Assembly (NCBI GenBank): GCA_020697255.1
Contig: JAJFBE010000009.1
Span: forward strand, 24,001 to 88,000
Direction: 5' to 3'
DNA length: 64,000 nucleotides
Source: Burkholderiales bacterium
Lineage (GTDB): Bacteria > Pseudomonadota > Gammaproteobacteria > Burkholderiales > UBA11063
Shown here: positions 24,628-33,366 of the stretch, piece after piece
How the letters are laid out: every line of letters starts with the position of its first letter
Numbering within the stretch: the stretch's first letter is position 1
Position numbers and translations under genes: made by a program
Notes under the pieces: generated by a model
What the model saw: only the letters and a program-made list of their open reading frames with translations
Told to the model about the DNA's origin: nothing
The model's database searches: none

Positions 24628-26205
24628 TTATTTATTAGAGTAATTATTACAAAAATAAATCCCACCGACATTCTTGCAATTGGGATGGGATTTGGCATAA
24701 TTTACCATATAGCTAACATCCATGGTATATGGAAAATTATCGCCAAATTCTGAAAATACCACAATACAATTTTTCTGCGCCATAAAATCTTGTACCTTTA
24801 CACCGCCGGCAACGATACCTAACTCTTTAAACTCACTTATTTTTAAATGAGGATAAATAGTACCCCCGGGGCATATTTTTGCATTAGCATAGTTGGTAGT
24901 TAAAATATTATGTACAAGATAGAAATCTTTAAGATTTTTTAAAGTAACATGATAGAATGTTTGTGCTCCACTTCCCCAAAGCGATGAAGTTATTAAAGCT
25001 ATTAGCACCAAAATTTTTCTAATATTGGTATTGGATTTAATTATAAAGCAAAGCATTCCAATAAAACATAAACTAATTAAGGCCGCTGGATAATAACCGT
25101 TTAGAATATGCAATCCGGAAGTATTAATGGCTGCACTTAAACTCAAACCAAGCGGAAGAAGACTAGTTAAAATAACCGGGAGTGAAAGAAAAGGTATAAA
25201 CAAAAATGTGGGGTATATTTTCCAAAAACCGGAGCTGGAATTAAACATATGTAAGGCTATTGATATTGGATGTTTAAGTATATACATGATAATAGCTGAT
25301 TTAGTTCCGCCATAAGCACTCCAAAAATTTAATGCCGGCGAGACTGCCAAATGACTTTTATTCAAAAAATATGGCTCGACAATAAGGAAATTGAGTGTTG
25401 CAAAAACCAAGATTAAAAATAAGACAATAAATGTTTTTAAATAATGTCGGCTCACAAGTAACCATAACATAAAACCAATACCATATAAAATGGCTTCTTC
25501 CTTAATACTGAAAAATAAAAAAACTGCAATAATAAACAATATAGGTTTGTTTTTTAGATGTGCATATGCAACTAAAAATAATATACATGGATAAAGCATT
25601 TCCGGACAAAAACAAATTACTCCAATTTGTAAATGAGGTGACAAATAAAAAGAAAGTACCAATAAAAATGACCAGAATTGACTAAGATATAGACGGGAAA
25701 TTTCCCATAGAAGTATGCCGGCAAACCATAATGATGTCATTAGGATGATAGGTAAGATTACTGGGTAAGGTAACAGATAGTATAAAGGAAGAAGGAGAGC
25801 TAATATATAATTTTGATGAGTGGCAAAATGGTAATAACCAACAATAGTGGAGTATCCTAAATTTCCACGGAAGAATTCCTGGATCATATTATCAAATATG
25901 CTAAAATCAAGACCGCTAATGTGAAAACCATAATACTGTGCTAATGCTGAATAATTAAATGAAATAAGCACGCAGAAAAAAAATACCCCAAGGGCTCTAC
26001 GCGAAAATACTATATCATCAATTTTAATAATAAGTTTATTTTTAAAAAAATAGATTAAAAATAGTAATCCCCAAACATAGTTAAAATTACGTATAGCGGT
26101 ATCGTGACCAAAAATTGCAACCGGGATTGGTATAAGAAATAGCAGTAGCCAGAAATAAACTATACTATTATAATTTTGCAAAACTGCTGTAACAAGTCTT
26201 TTCAT
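24628..26205 (-). CDS. DUF2079 family polytopic membrane protein
   Basis: 525 aa with about a dozen hydrophobic segments. After the second segment the pattern GLDFSIFDNMIQEF...HFATHQNYILALLLPLYYLLP matches the DUF2079 signature ('FDlgifdqalw...HfsPillllLPlY'). The C-terminal hydrophilic region ends with Cys residues (KNCIVV, PNCKNVG, YFCNN). Family members are thought to be GT-C-like glycosyltransferases, unproven here. Runs toward the porin gene. Confidence 0.75.
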   Translation of the reverse strand: MKRLVTAVLQNYNSIVYFWLLLFLIPIPVAIFGHDTAIRNFNYVWGLLFLIYFFKNKLIIKIDDIVFSRRALGVFFFCVLISFNYSALAQYYGFHISGLDFSIFDNMIQEFFRGNLGYSTIVGYYHFATHQNYILALLLPLYYLLPYPVILPIILMTSLWFAGILLWEISRLYLSQFWSFLLVLSFYLSPHLQIGVICFCPEMLYPCILFLVAYAHLKNKPILFIIAVFLFFSIKEEAILYGIGFMLWLLVSRHYLKTFIVLFLILVFATLNFLIVEPYFLNKSHLAVSPALNFWSAYGGTKSAIIMYILKHPISIALHMFNSSSGFWKIYPTFLFIPFLSLPVILTSLLPLGLSLSAAINTSGLHILNGYYPAALISLCFIGMLCFIIKSNTNIRKILVLIALITSSLWGSGAQTFYHVTLKNLKDFYLVHNILTTNYANAKICPGGTIYPHLKISEFKELGIVAGGVKVQDFMAQKNCIVVFSEFGDNFPYTMDVSYMVNYAKSHPNCKNVGGIYFCNNYSNK

Positions 26206-26222
26206 ATTAGATAAGCAATACC

Positions 26223-27071
26223 TTAAATAATCAGAGTATTACGTTTATACCATAACCAAATAGCCATTATGCCAACACTAATAACTAAGCCTGCACCAAA
26301 TTCACCAACAATAAATGCGGCCAATCCGCCTTTGACTGTCATACTATCCATAATACTTTGGATAAATAAATTATGGCTGGCATGAAGTATGGCACATGGC
26401 CATATACTTTTTGTTTTTAACCTTATATAGCTTAATACAAAACTGACTTCTACAGCCATCAAAGTAAAGCAAATTAGTGAATAAATTTTTGGAGTGGTTC
26501 CATGATAACCAAAATAAAGAATACCCAAATAATGCCACATAGCCCAGATTAGCCCACTAATTAAGCAGGCGGCACTAAATCCAAATCTGGTGTTTAGACG
26601 TGGTAAAAGAAACCCTCGCCAGCCTATTTCCTCGCCTAGTGCTGAAATTATCTCGCGTAAAAAGCCAACGCTTAAGAGTACTGGAATGGCGATACACCAT
26701 GTGGCAAAATATGGCAGGCCTGGTAACCCCCATAAAATAGATTGAGTTTTTATAAATGAAGAAGTGTTGAGGCTACCATCAATTACTAACCATGTAAAAA
26801 GATATACCGGCAATGAGTAGGAAATTGGAATTAAGTAAGATATCCACTCATATTTTAGTGGGTAAAAGTTCCAGCCAAGAGAGCGAATATCAATTTTAAA
26901 CAAAGCACAAGTAATAAAAGCAGCTAATGCCGGACACCACATTAAAACACTGATAGCCTGCCCGTTACCTACGTTCATTCGCCCGACAAACATCAATAAC
27001 ATATTAGGTATGGCAGATAATAAAGCCATAAATAGCAAAAAGGTCAGAATCTGCCGGGTTATACTTTGCAT
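26223..27071 (-). CDS. CPBP family intramembrane glutamic endopeptidase
   Basis: 282 aa with about eight membrane segments. The family motifs are present in order: EExxxR as GEEIGWRGFLLPRL, the second motif with His as LIWAMWHYLG, and the third as LHASHN. Members are Rce1-like proteases or protease homologues, sometimes linked to bacteriocin self-immunity. No bacteriocin gene is nearby, so the role is open. It starts 7 bases after the stop of the zinc-finger gene on the same strand. Confidence 0.88.
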   Translation of the reverse strand: MQSITRQILTFLLFMALLSAIPNMLLMFVGRMNVGNGQAISVLMWCPALAAFITCALFKIDIRSLGWNFYPLKYEWISYLIPISYSLPVYLFTWLVIDGSLNTSSFIKTQSILWGLPGLPYFATWCIAIPVLLSVGFLREIISALGEEIGWRGFLLPRLNTRFGFSAACLISGLIWAMWHYLGILYFGYHGTTPKIYSLICFTLMAVEVSFVLSYIRLKTKSIWPCAILHASHNLFIQSIMDSMTVKGGLAAFIVGEFGAGLVISVGIMAIWLWYKRNTLII

Positions 27072-27078
27072 GTATATA

Positions 27079-27264
27079 TTAGTTGGATTTTAAGACATAT
27101 TTAGTTGAGCAATATGGGCAAATAATTTCGCCATTAGTTTTTTCTATTTCCAAAAATACCCGCGGGTGTGAATTCCAGCTAAGCATATCTGGCATAGGAC
27201 AGCGTAAGGGTAGGTCCTTTTGCGTAATTTCAATAGATTTTTCTGTATTAGCATGTGGTTGCAT
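27079..27264 (-). CDS. Zinc-finger domain protein (zf-CHCC / NDUFS6-like)
   Basis: 61 aa. The pattern CPMPDMLSWNSHPRVFLEIE...IICPYCSTKYVL gives the C-H-C-C zinc ligands of the small zf-CHCC family, related to the mitochondrial complex I subunit NDUFS6 and common in proteobacteria as a stand-alone gene. AAAGGA precedes the start. It is sandwiched between etfA and the CPBP gene on the same strand. Confidence 0.88.
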   Translation of the reverse strand: MQPHANTEKSIEITQKDLPLRCPMPDMLSWNSHPRVFLEIEKTNGEIICPYCSTKYVLKSN

Positions 27265-27276
27265 AATTATATTCCT

Positions 27277-28212
27277 TTAGAGTTTCTCAGTTAATTCAGG
27301 CACGATATCAAATAAATCAGCAACTATTCCATAATCAGCATGTTCAAAAATTGGTGCAGTCTGGTCAGTATTAATTGCAATTACGATTTTCGAATCTTTC
27401 ATACCTGCTATATGCTGTACCGCACCAGATACACCAATTGCTAAGTATACTTGTGGTGCTACAACTTTACCGGTTTGTCCTACCTGACAATCATTGGGGG
27501 CATATCCAGCTTCAACCGCAGCTCTGGTTGCACCAACTGCTGCATTTAATTTAAGCGCTAAGCCACGTACGTGTTTGTCGAATTCTTCTTTTGAACCCAG
27601 TGAACGCCCACCGCTGACAACAATTTTAGCAGAGCTTAAATCTACAGATTTATCTACTATATTCTCGCTTTGCCATTTAATATGCGGATGAATCGGGTTT
27701 TTATAGGCAATGGGAACAATCTTTGCATTCTGGTTTGCAGGCTCATGCTTGCTATTAAAGTTAGAGGTTCGCACAGTCAACAATTTAATATCTTCAAGAG
27801 ATTCTACTTCAACTAATACATTACCGGCATAGATAAATTTCTTGAAAATATTAGGTGAGACTACTTTTACAATTTCACTGATTTGCCCGATTTCCAATAT
27901 CCCGGCAATTCTTGGCATTAAGTTCTTTCCAGTGCTATCCGCAGCACATAAGACATGAGAGTATCCTTTGGCAATTTCTGCCAATTGGGTAGCTATATTT
28001 TCAGCAAGCGGGTTTTTTAATTCTGCAGCTTCAATGGTAAAGACTGTATTGATTTTACTGATTGTTGCAGCTTCAATGGATGCTGTTGCCAAATCCGATC
28101 CAAATATCAGTACGTCACAGTAATCAGAGATTTTAGTCGCAGCATCAACCAGAGGTAAAAGGTTGGGGTTAATTTTTCCACTGTGAGTAGTTGTAATAAT
28201 TAAAGATTTCAT
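27277..28212 (-). CDS. etfA: Electron transfer flavoprotein subunit alpha
   Basis: 311 aa. The C-terminal FAD domain is clear: VVSGGRSLGSKEEF, then GATRAAVEAGYAPNDCQVGQTGKVVAPQVYLAIGVSGAVQHIAGM and IAINTDQTAPIFEHADYGIVAD. With EtfB it carries electrons from acyl-CoA dehydrogenases and similar flavoenzymes to the quinone pool. It is encoded 2 bases after etfB. Confidence 0.96.
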   Translation of the reverse strand: MKSLIITTTHSGKINPNLLPLVDAATKISDYCDVLIFGSDLATASIEAATISKINTVFTIEAAELKNPLAENIATQLAEIAKGYSHVLCAADSTGKNLMPRIAGILEIGQISEIVKVVSPNIFKKFIYAGNVLVEVESLEDIKLLTVRTSNFNSKHEPANQNAKIVPIAYKNPIHPHIKWQSENIVDKSVDLSSAKIVVSGGRSLGSKEEFDKHVRGLALKLNAAVGATRAAVEAGYAPNDCQVGQTGKVVAPQVYLAIGVSGAVQHIAGMKDSKIVIAINTDQTAPIFEHADYGIVADLFDIVPELTEKL

Positions 28213-28214
28213 TG

Positions 28215-28961
28215 TTATGCTACTTCGTTTAATATTTTGAGAATTTGTGTATAATCATCTAACATTACACAATTTTTTTTAATTTCTCCATCCAGCGCTT
28301 TTATTAATCGCGTTGAAGGTTTAATTGATATGCCCAATTCAGTTAATGCAATCTGTTCAATTGGCTTCTTTTTTGCCATCATTAGCTGCGGTAATTTTAC
28401 AAAGCGCGGGTCATTCAAATGTAAATCTGCGGTAACTACTGCAGGCAAGGTAATTTCCAAATTTTCCACACCATTATCTAGCTCGCGGCTAGCAATTATT
28501 TTATTTCCATCCAATTCCAATTTAGAAATAAATGTAGCCTGGGGGTAGTCTAGCATAGCAGCTAACATTTGCCCAACCTGGTTAGCATCATCATCAATAG
28601 CTTGCTTACCCAGTAGAATTAAATCAGGTCTTTCTTTTAACACAATTTGTTTTAATATTTTTGCAATATGAATAGGTTCTAAACGCGTTTGCTCACTGGT
28701 AACTAAAATTGCGCGATCACAGCCACGTGCTAGTGATGTGCGTAGGGTATCGCTACATTTTTCACTGCCAATTGATACGGCAAATATTTCATTTGCCAGG
28801 CCGGCTTCTTTAAGACGCACAGCCTCTTCAATTGCATTTTCATCAAATGGATTGAGCGACATTTTACTATGTTCGATATCTACATCCGAGTTATCAGGTT
28901 TAACTCTAACTTTTATATTTGCATCAACAACTCGTTTGGCACATACCATTATTCTAATCAT
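28215..28961 (-). CDS. etfB: Electron transfer flavoprotein subunit beta
   Basis: 248 aa. N-terminal MVCAKRVVDANIKVRV, the conserved NPFDENAIEEAVRLKE, and the AMP-binding DLILLGKQAIDDDANQVGQMLA segment are all standard. Partner of the adjacent EtfA. The ETF dehydrogenase (etfD) is not in the window. Confidence 0.96.
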   Translation of the reverse strand: MIRIMVCAKRVVDANIKVRVKPDNSDVDIEHSKMSLNPFDENAIEEAVRLKEAGLANEIFAVSIGSEKCSDTLRTSLARGCDRAILVTSEQTRLEPIHIAKILKQIVLKERPDLILLGKQAIDDDANQVGQMLAAMLDYPQATFISKLELDGNKIIASRELDNGVENLEITLPAVVTADLHLNDPRFVKLPQLMMAKKKPIEQIALTELGISIKPSTRLIKALDGEIKKNCVMLDDYTQILKILNEVA

Positions 28962-28977
28962 CTTAATTCTTTCTAGT

Positions 28978-29574
28978 TTATCTAGCCAACTTTAATGCAG
29001 CTTCAGCCAACCGCTTACCTTGCAAAATAGCCAAATGCTTTTCTTCCTCACTTATTGCCGTATCATCATCAATACCTGCAACATGGCTCACTCCATATGG
29101 AGTACCACCGGTAGTTGTGTTCATCAATGCCGAATCAGTATAAGGCAGACCCACAATTACCATGCCATGATGAAGTAGGGGAACTAGCATTGTCCATAGA
29201 CAAGCCTCCTGACCGCCGTGTAGAGAACCGGATGAGGTAAATACACAGGCGGCTTTACCAGCAAGAGTACCAACTAACCACTCATGAGTGGTATTATCCC
29301 AAAAATATTTTAAACTACTGTCCATGTTCCCAAAACGAACGGGTGATCCAAGAGCTAAACCAATACACTCTTCCAGGTCACTATGAGTCACATATAAATC
29401 AGAACTAGGGTGCGCGTTATCTATATGCTCAGTTGCCGTTGCTACATCTGGCACAGTCCTTATTCTTGCTTCGGTGCCATCAATGCTATTAATACCCCGA
29501 GCAATATAATTGGCCAACTTCTTAGTGCTGCCTTTTTTGCTATAATAAAGTACTAAAATTTCTTTTGCCAACAC
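28978..29574 (-). CDS. wrbA: NAD(P)H:quinone oxidoreductase, WrbA type
   Basis: 198 aa flavodoxin-fold protein. The FMN phosphate loop is YYSKKGSTKKLA near residues 10-21, then the WrbA-specific GSPVRFGNMDSSLKYFWDNT and FTSSGSLHGGQE, and GTPYGVSHVAG. Two-electron quinone reduction protects against semiquinone stress. It is upstream of etfBA on the same strand with a 16-base gap, so it may share a transcript. Confidence 0.95.
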   Translation of the reverse strand: MLAKEILVLYYSKKGSTKKLANYIARGINSIDGTEARIRTVPDVATATEHIDNAHPSSDLYVTHSDLEECIGLALGSPVRFGNMDSSLKYFWDNTTHEWLVGTLAGKAACVFTSSGSLHGGQEACLWTMLVPLLHHGMVIVGLPYTDSALMNTTTGGTPYGVSHVAGIDDDTAISEEEKHLAILQGKRLAEAALKLAR

Positions 29575-29654
29575 TTGCCCCTTGTTTTTTTTTCTAAGAT
29601 ACGCTAAAATTACTCAAGTACATATTATAGCAGATTTATTATTAAGGGTAAATG

Positions 29655-31118
29655 ATGAAAAAATTACTGTTTTTGATGAGTTTGTGTAGTGTAGCCTTAA
29701 TTGGTAGAGCAGATGAAATAGCTACCGATTTGATGATTTTAAATAACTCAAATTCACAGCAATTTAATGATATATGGTCACGCATGCGCGCCGGGTTTAA
29801 ATTAGACCATACCCAAAATGACCGTGTAAAATATTTTGAACGTCTCTATACCAAAAATCCCAAAACATTTAATAAACTAATGAATAATGCAATTCCATAT
29901 CTTTATTTCTTGCTAAATGAAACTGAACGTAATGGCTTACCTACCGAGCTTGCTTTAGTTCCGGCAATAGAAAGTTCATATGATCCGCTTGCTAAAAATC
30001 CAACCGATGCTTATGCCGGGATGTGGCAATTCGTGCCAAGTACCGGACGCCAGTTTTTAATGGCCCAAAGCGGCGATATTGATGAGCGGCGTGATATTGT
30101 TAAATCTACCCGATCAGCCCTAAAATATTTTAACTATTTATATCTTATGTTTAAGCAATGGGATGTAGCAATCGGGGCATATAACTGGGGTGAAGGCGGA
30201 ATGTATAGAGCGATACTTAATTCAAATATGCCACTGGGCCAGGTTACCTACTCCGATTTGAAATTACGTCAGATTACCGCAGATTATGTACCTAAAATTA
30301 TAGCTTTAGCATCTATTATTGAAAATCCGGGTAAATTTGGTGTGACATTAAATGATGCACCAAACAGGCCATATTTTGCTATTGTGTCTCCAGCGCCGAG
30401 TACTACGGTTTCCGATGTAAGTAAACTATCAAATGTTGATAGCCAGGTATTTGCCAAATTAAATGCACAATATAAAGATATCGATTATAAACTGACTGCA
30501 CAAAATAATATTTTGCTCCCTGAAACCAATCAAAATATTTATTATGCCAATATCGGGAAGGCAGTTGTTATTGCCAACGAAATCCAGTTAGCTAGTAATG
30601 ATCAAGTTAGCCAGATAGCTGATGGTAATTTAAAACCCGCGGCATTGGTCACTGTGACTACAGGCGAGGCCGCATCCAATACTAATTCGGATACTACATT
30701 ACATGCTACTGATGTTAACAATACGCCAGTACAAGCAAAAGACAATACCTTTGATAAAACAGATAATACTGTAGCAACTGTGGATGCAACTGCGACAGCT
30801 TCAGGTGTATCAACACAGGACAAGCAGGAGCTAGATGATCTTTTGGCTAAAATAGATAAAAATGAAGTAACCACAAGTACTGCTAAGGCTGCCACTCCGG
30901 TTATTATCGCAAAAGTTGCATTAACTCCCAAAGCATCCAAGAGTAGTATGGTAAAATACACTGTTAACCAGGGTGACACGTTGTACTCAATTTCAAAAAA
31001 ATTTAATGCAGATATCAATCAAATCAGGACTGACAATCATATTCCGGGAAATAATCTCTCGGCAGGGCAGGCATTGAGAATTAAGGCTAACGGGGCTGAG
31101 ACGATTTCCACTCTATGA
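29655..31118 (+). CDS. mltD: Membrane-bound lytic murein transglycosylase D-like protein with LysM
   Basis: 487 aa exported protein. After a signal peptide (cleaved near GRA-DE) an SLT domain carries the catalytic Glu in LVPAIESSYDP, and AGMWQFVPSTGRQ follows near residues 115-130. A Thr/Ala-rich linker (about 340-425) leads to one C-terminal LysM (VKYTVNQGDTLYSISKKF). E. coli MltD has two or more LysM repeats, so this is a shorter form. Two ATGs are adjacent; 29655 has the better spacing to AAGGG at 29643-29647. Confidence 0.9.
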   Translation: MKKLLFLMSLCSVALIGRADEIATDLMILNNSNSQQFNDIWSRMRAGFKLDHTQNDRVKYFERLYTKNPKTFNKLMNNAIPYLYFLLNETERNGLPTELALVPAIESSYDPLAKNPTDAYAGMWQFVPSTGRQFLMAQSGDIDERRDIVKSTRSALKYFNYLYLMFKQWDVAIGAYNWGEGGMYRAILNSNMPLGQVTYSDLKLRQITADYVPKIIALASIIENPGKFGVTLNDAPNRPYFAIVSPAPSTTVSDVSKLSNVDSQVFAKLNAQYKDIDYKLTAQNNILLPETNQNIYYANIGKAVVIANEIQLASNDQVSQIADGNLKPAALVTVTTGEAASNTNSDTTLHATDVNNTPVQAKDNTFDKTDNTVATVDATATASGVSTQDKQELDDLLAKIDKNEVTTSTAKAATPVIIAKVALTPKASKSSMVKYTVNQGDTLYSISKKFNADINQIRTDNHIPGNNLSAGQALRIKANGAETISTL

Positions 31119-31132
31119 TTTAAAGGCGCTAA

Positions 31133-32377
31133 ATGTACAAAATTATTTCTCTAATGTCATTCCCGCGAACACATGCGTGTGGGACAGACGCGTCTGGGAG
31201 GCAGGGATCCATACTGGTTTTTCTTCTGCTGTTTCTTATCATGTCAAATGCAGTCTTTGCTAAAAACACACTAGCTCAAAACATTAAACACCAAAATAAA
31301 CACCAAACTAACCCGTATATGGCAGATTTTAAAAAAGATGTGGATAAAATGATGGAGTTTTATTCTTCGGATGTAAAGTTTTGGCAGGATAGAAATTGTA
31401 TTCATCCCGGTGCATGTCAGGGCCGTGAACATGGTATATGGTTTTGGGCGCAAGCGGCAATGATTTTGGTTAATTATCAGGAACTTACTAATGACAAAAA
31501 ATATGCCGGCCAATTAAAAGATTCGTACCTGGCTAACTGGGACAATATTCTAAATGCTGAGTATTATGATGATCGTTTATGGTGGGCTTTGACACTACTA
31601 AAAATTTATCAGGTAAACAGTGATATTGATGCATTAAACCGATCAAAAGCATTAGTGGCATCTGTTGTAGATCAAGGCTCACAAAATGTATGTCATGGTA
31701 ATGGAGGAATTTACTGGGATGTAGCCAGGACTCAGGTAGGTAGTATAGCTAACACTTTGTTAATTACGGCAGCAGGACGGCTGTATCAGGCAACTCATGA
31801 TGAAAAATATAAGAATATAGCTGATAAAACCTGGCAATGGTTACAACAGTCAGGTTTAATTGGCTTTGATCACAGCCTGGCAGATAATTATGCCGTTAGC
31901 CGGAAAGGGCTGTGTGGCACTTTAGCAAATTGGCATTTTACTTATAATAATGGAATGTTGCTAAGTGCTGTTTCAACGTTAGAGCAAATCAACCACCAGA
32001 AAAAATTAGCATCATTTGCCGATGATATTGCCAGGAAGGCACTATACGATTATACTAAGGGTGGGGTAATTGAAGAAGTATGCACTAATGCATATGCCTG
32101 CGCAGAGGATAAATATATGTTCAAAGGAATATTTGTTTATAATGTAGCTCTTTATGCCCGGCAATATAAGCTAAGCATTAATGATATAAAAAAGCAGTTT
32201 GCGCAAAATTATGAAGTTATACTTAATAGGCAAAGCCCCGCTCAAATTTATGCTTTTAATTGGTCATTACCCGTTAACTTTGAGCGTGATGATTCACTCT
32301 ATAATCCCGCTGACATAGTCACCTTTTTATCTGTAGTTTATCTCGAGCTTGCAAACGTAATTTTAAATAACCCCTAA
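31133..32377 (+). CDS. Glycoside hydrolase family 76 (alpha-1,6-mannanase-like), exported
   Basis: 414 aa. Blocks YYDDRLWWALTLLKIYQV, GGIYWDVAR, TLLITAAGRLYQATHDEKY, TYNNGMLLSAVSTL and FKGIFVYNVALYARQY follow the GH76 alpha6/alpha6-toroid pattern. GH76 enzymes cut alpha-1,6-mannan such as the fungal cell-wall backbone. The usual adjacent catalytic Asp pair of GH76 is not obvious to me and should be checked. The start has AAAGG at a good distance. The first ~27 residues are encoded by a REP-like repeat (31156-31212) fused in frame ahead of the hydrophobic signal core (VFLLLFLIMSNAVFA). Confidence 0.8.
   Translation: MYKIISLMSFPRTHACGTDASGRQGSILVFLLLFLIMSNAVFAKNTLAQNIKHQNKHQTNPYMADFKKDVDKMMEFYSSDVKFWQDRNCIHPGACQGREHGIWFWAQAAMILVNYQELTNDKKYAGQLKDSYLANWDNILNAEYYDDRLWWALTLLKIYQVNSDIDALNRSKALVASVVDQGSQNVCHGNGGIYWDVARTQVGSIANTLLITAAGRLYQATHDEKYKNIADKTWQWLQQSGLIGFDHSLADNYAVSRKGLCGTLANWHFTYNNGMLLSAVSTLEQINHQKKLASFADDIARKALYDYTKGGVIEEVCTNAYACAEDKYMFKGIFVYNVALYARQYKLSINDIKKQFAQNYEVILNRQSPAQIYAFNWSLPVNFERDDSLYNPADIVTFLSVVYLELANVILNNP
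31156..31212 (+). repeat. REP-like element inside the 5' end of the GH76 gene
   Basis: GTCATTCCCGCG...GGCAGGGATCCAT, with an internal GCGTGTGGGACAGACGCG inverted repeat. It belongs to the family at 11831 and 51593. It is read in frame (residues about 8-27, MSFPRTHACG...) as part of the signal peptide n-region. Confidence 0.7.
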
Positions 32378-32387
32378 AATTTCCCGT

Positions 32388-32420
32388 CATTACCAGCCAG
32401 GCTTAGTCAGGCTTGGTAAT
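32388..32420. repeat. Hairpin after the GH76 gene
   Basis: ATTACCAGCC-aggcttagtca-GGCTTGGTAAT, an imperfect 10-bp stem following CCCGTC, 10 bases after the stop. It may serve as a terminator or be a variant REP-like element. Confidence 0.5.
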
Positions 32421-32433
32421 TTATCTACTTTGT

Positions 32434-32448
32434 TACCGAAATTCCGTA
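32434..32448 (+). promoter_or_regulatory. Candidate operator TACCGAAATTCCGTA
   Basis: Differs by only one central base from 20115-20129. The following 45 bases also resemble that site (TTTTT, AATTCATG, ATAAT). It lies 105 bases upstream of the exported-protein start at 32554; TATAAT occurs at 32461-32466. Confidence 0.5.
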
Positions 32449-32553
32449 TAGCCTACTTTTTATAATTCATGCCATAATTATCATATAAAAATATCTACAT
32501 TACATTTGATTGCACTGTATAAATTTGAACTATTTAATAAAAAGGTATGTATC

Positions 32554-33300
32554 ATGAAAAACCTGAAAAGTATTTTACTCTTAATTTTTTATGGCATTTG
32601 CCTAAACAATTTTGTGGAAGCAAGGAAAGCTTTTTGTTACAAGGATAAAACTAAGCAATATACTTGTTGTGAAAGGAGTACTACATGGTGGTTTGGGAAA
32701 GATAGTTACGCTAAATGGGTAAGTGACAATAAATGCCCTGATGGTAGGGCTGTCGAAGATGTGTTTGACCAGGCTAGTTGGAAAGAGGTGGATGTATGCG
32801 ACTTGAATGCTAGTATGTATAAAAGTGATATGGCAAATATTATCCAAGGTTGCGGTAGTCCTGATGGGGTTGTAATAGACGATAAAATAGAACATGTCTG
32901 TATGTTTCCCGAAGGTAAAACAGGCGATAGCTATTCCTATAAATTTTTGGCTTGGAGCAATATCAAGGATAGTAACAGCATCTACACTTCTGAAAAAATT
33001 ATGACTAACCTTGATAATACAGCTAACCTAGAGCAAGGAAGTTCCATATTGGGTGGAGAAGGAACCCTAGATGAAAAAGGTGAGAGGTACACATGGAAAT
33101 CTGGCGATGGCACTAATTATCAAGTTTCAAGACAGGCATACACAAGTTCTAAACGATGGGAAATAGATAAAAATGGGATGCCTATAACTTACGAAGCTAA
33201 GTGCGGACTATTTAGCGATATAATAAAAGCCGGTGGAAATCAAAATAATTGGAACTCAAAAGCAGTATTTGATAATCTGACTAATTATAATAATTATTAG
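32554..33300 (+). CDS. Exported cysteine-containing protein of unknown function
   Basis: 248 aa from ATG 32554 (AAAAAGG at 32539-32545); an in-frame ATG at 32506 would add 16 residues before the signal peptide and lacks a site. The signal peptide MKNLKSILLLIFYGICLNN cleaves near VEA-RKA. The mature N-terminal third is Cys-rich (FCYKDK, YTCCER, NKCPDG, VDVCD, QGCGS), with two later Cys (HVCMF, AKCGLF), so disulfides in the periplasm or outside are likely. No family recognised. Upstream it has the TACCGAAATTCCGTA box. Confidence 0.7.
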   Translation: MKNLKSILLLIFYGICLNNFVEARKAFCYKDKTKQYTCCERSTTWWFGKDSYAKWVSDNKCPDGRAVEDVFDQASWKEVDVCDLNASMYKSDMANIIQGCGSPDGVVIDDKIEHVCMFPEGKTGDSYSYKFLAWSNIKDSNSIYTSEKIMTNLDNTANLEQGSSILGGEGTLDEKGERYTWKSGDGTNYQVSRQAYTSSKRWEIDKNGMPITYEAKCGLFSDIIKAGGNQNNWNSKAVFDNLTNYNNY

Positions 33301-33307
33301 TTAGATC

Positions 33308-33335
33308 TTGTTTATAAGCTAAAATCTGATAAAAT
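33308..33335 (+). promoter_or_regulatory. Promoter of ychF
   Basis: TTGTTT (33308-33313), 16-base spacer, extended -10 TGATAAAAT (TAAAAT at 33330-33335), 32 bases before the start codon. Confidence 0.6.
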
Positions 33336-33366
33336 ATATTCTTTAAATAGTTTCTTGAGAGAATAT

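Noticed and set aside
26223..27264. Bacteriocin immunity or toxin-antitoxin locus (CPBP protease plus small zinc-finger protein)
   Set aside because: The small gene is a zf-CHCC housekeeping-type protein and no bacteriocin or leader peptide is nearby.
30602..31018. 138-codon open frame antisense to mltD
   Set aside because: It lies wholly opposite the Thr/Ala-rich linker and LysM of mltD; low-complexity coding sequence produces such shadows, and there is no ribosome binding site.
31133..33300. Polysaccharide utilisation locus
   Set aside because: There is only one hydrolase, no SusCD-like pair, no sugar transporter, and the next gene is an unassigned exported protein.
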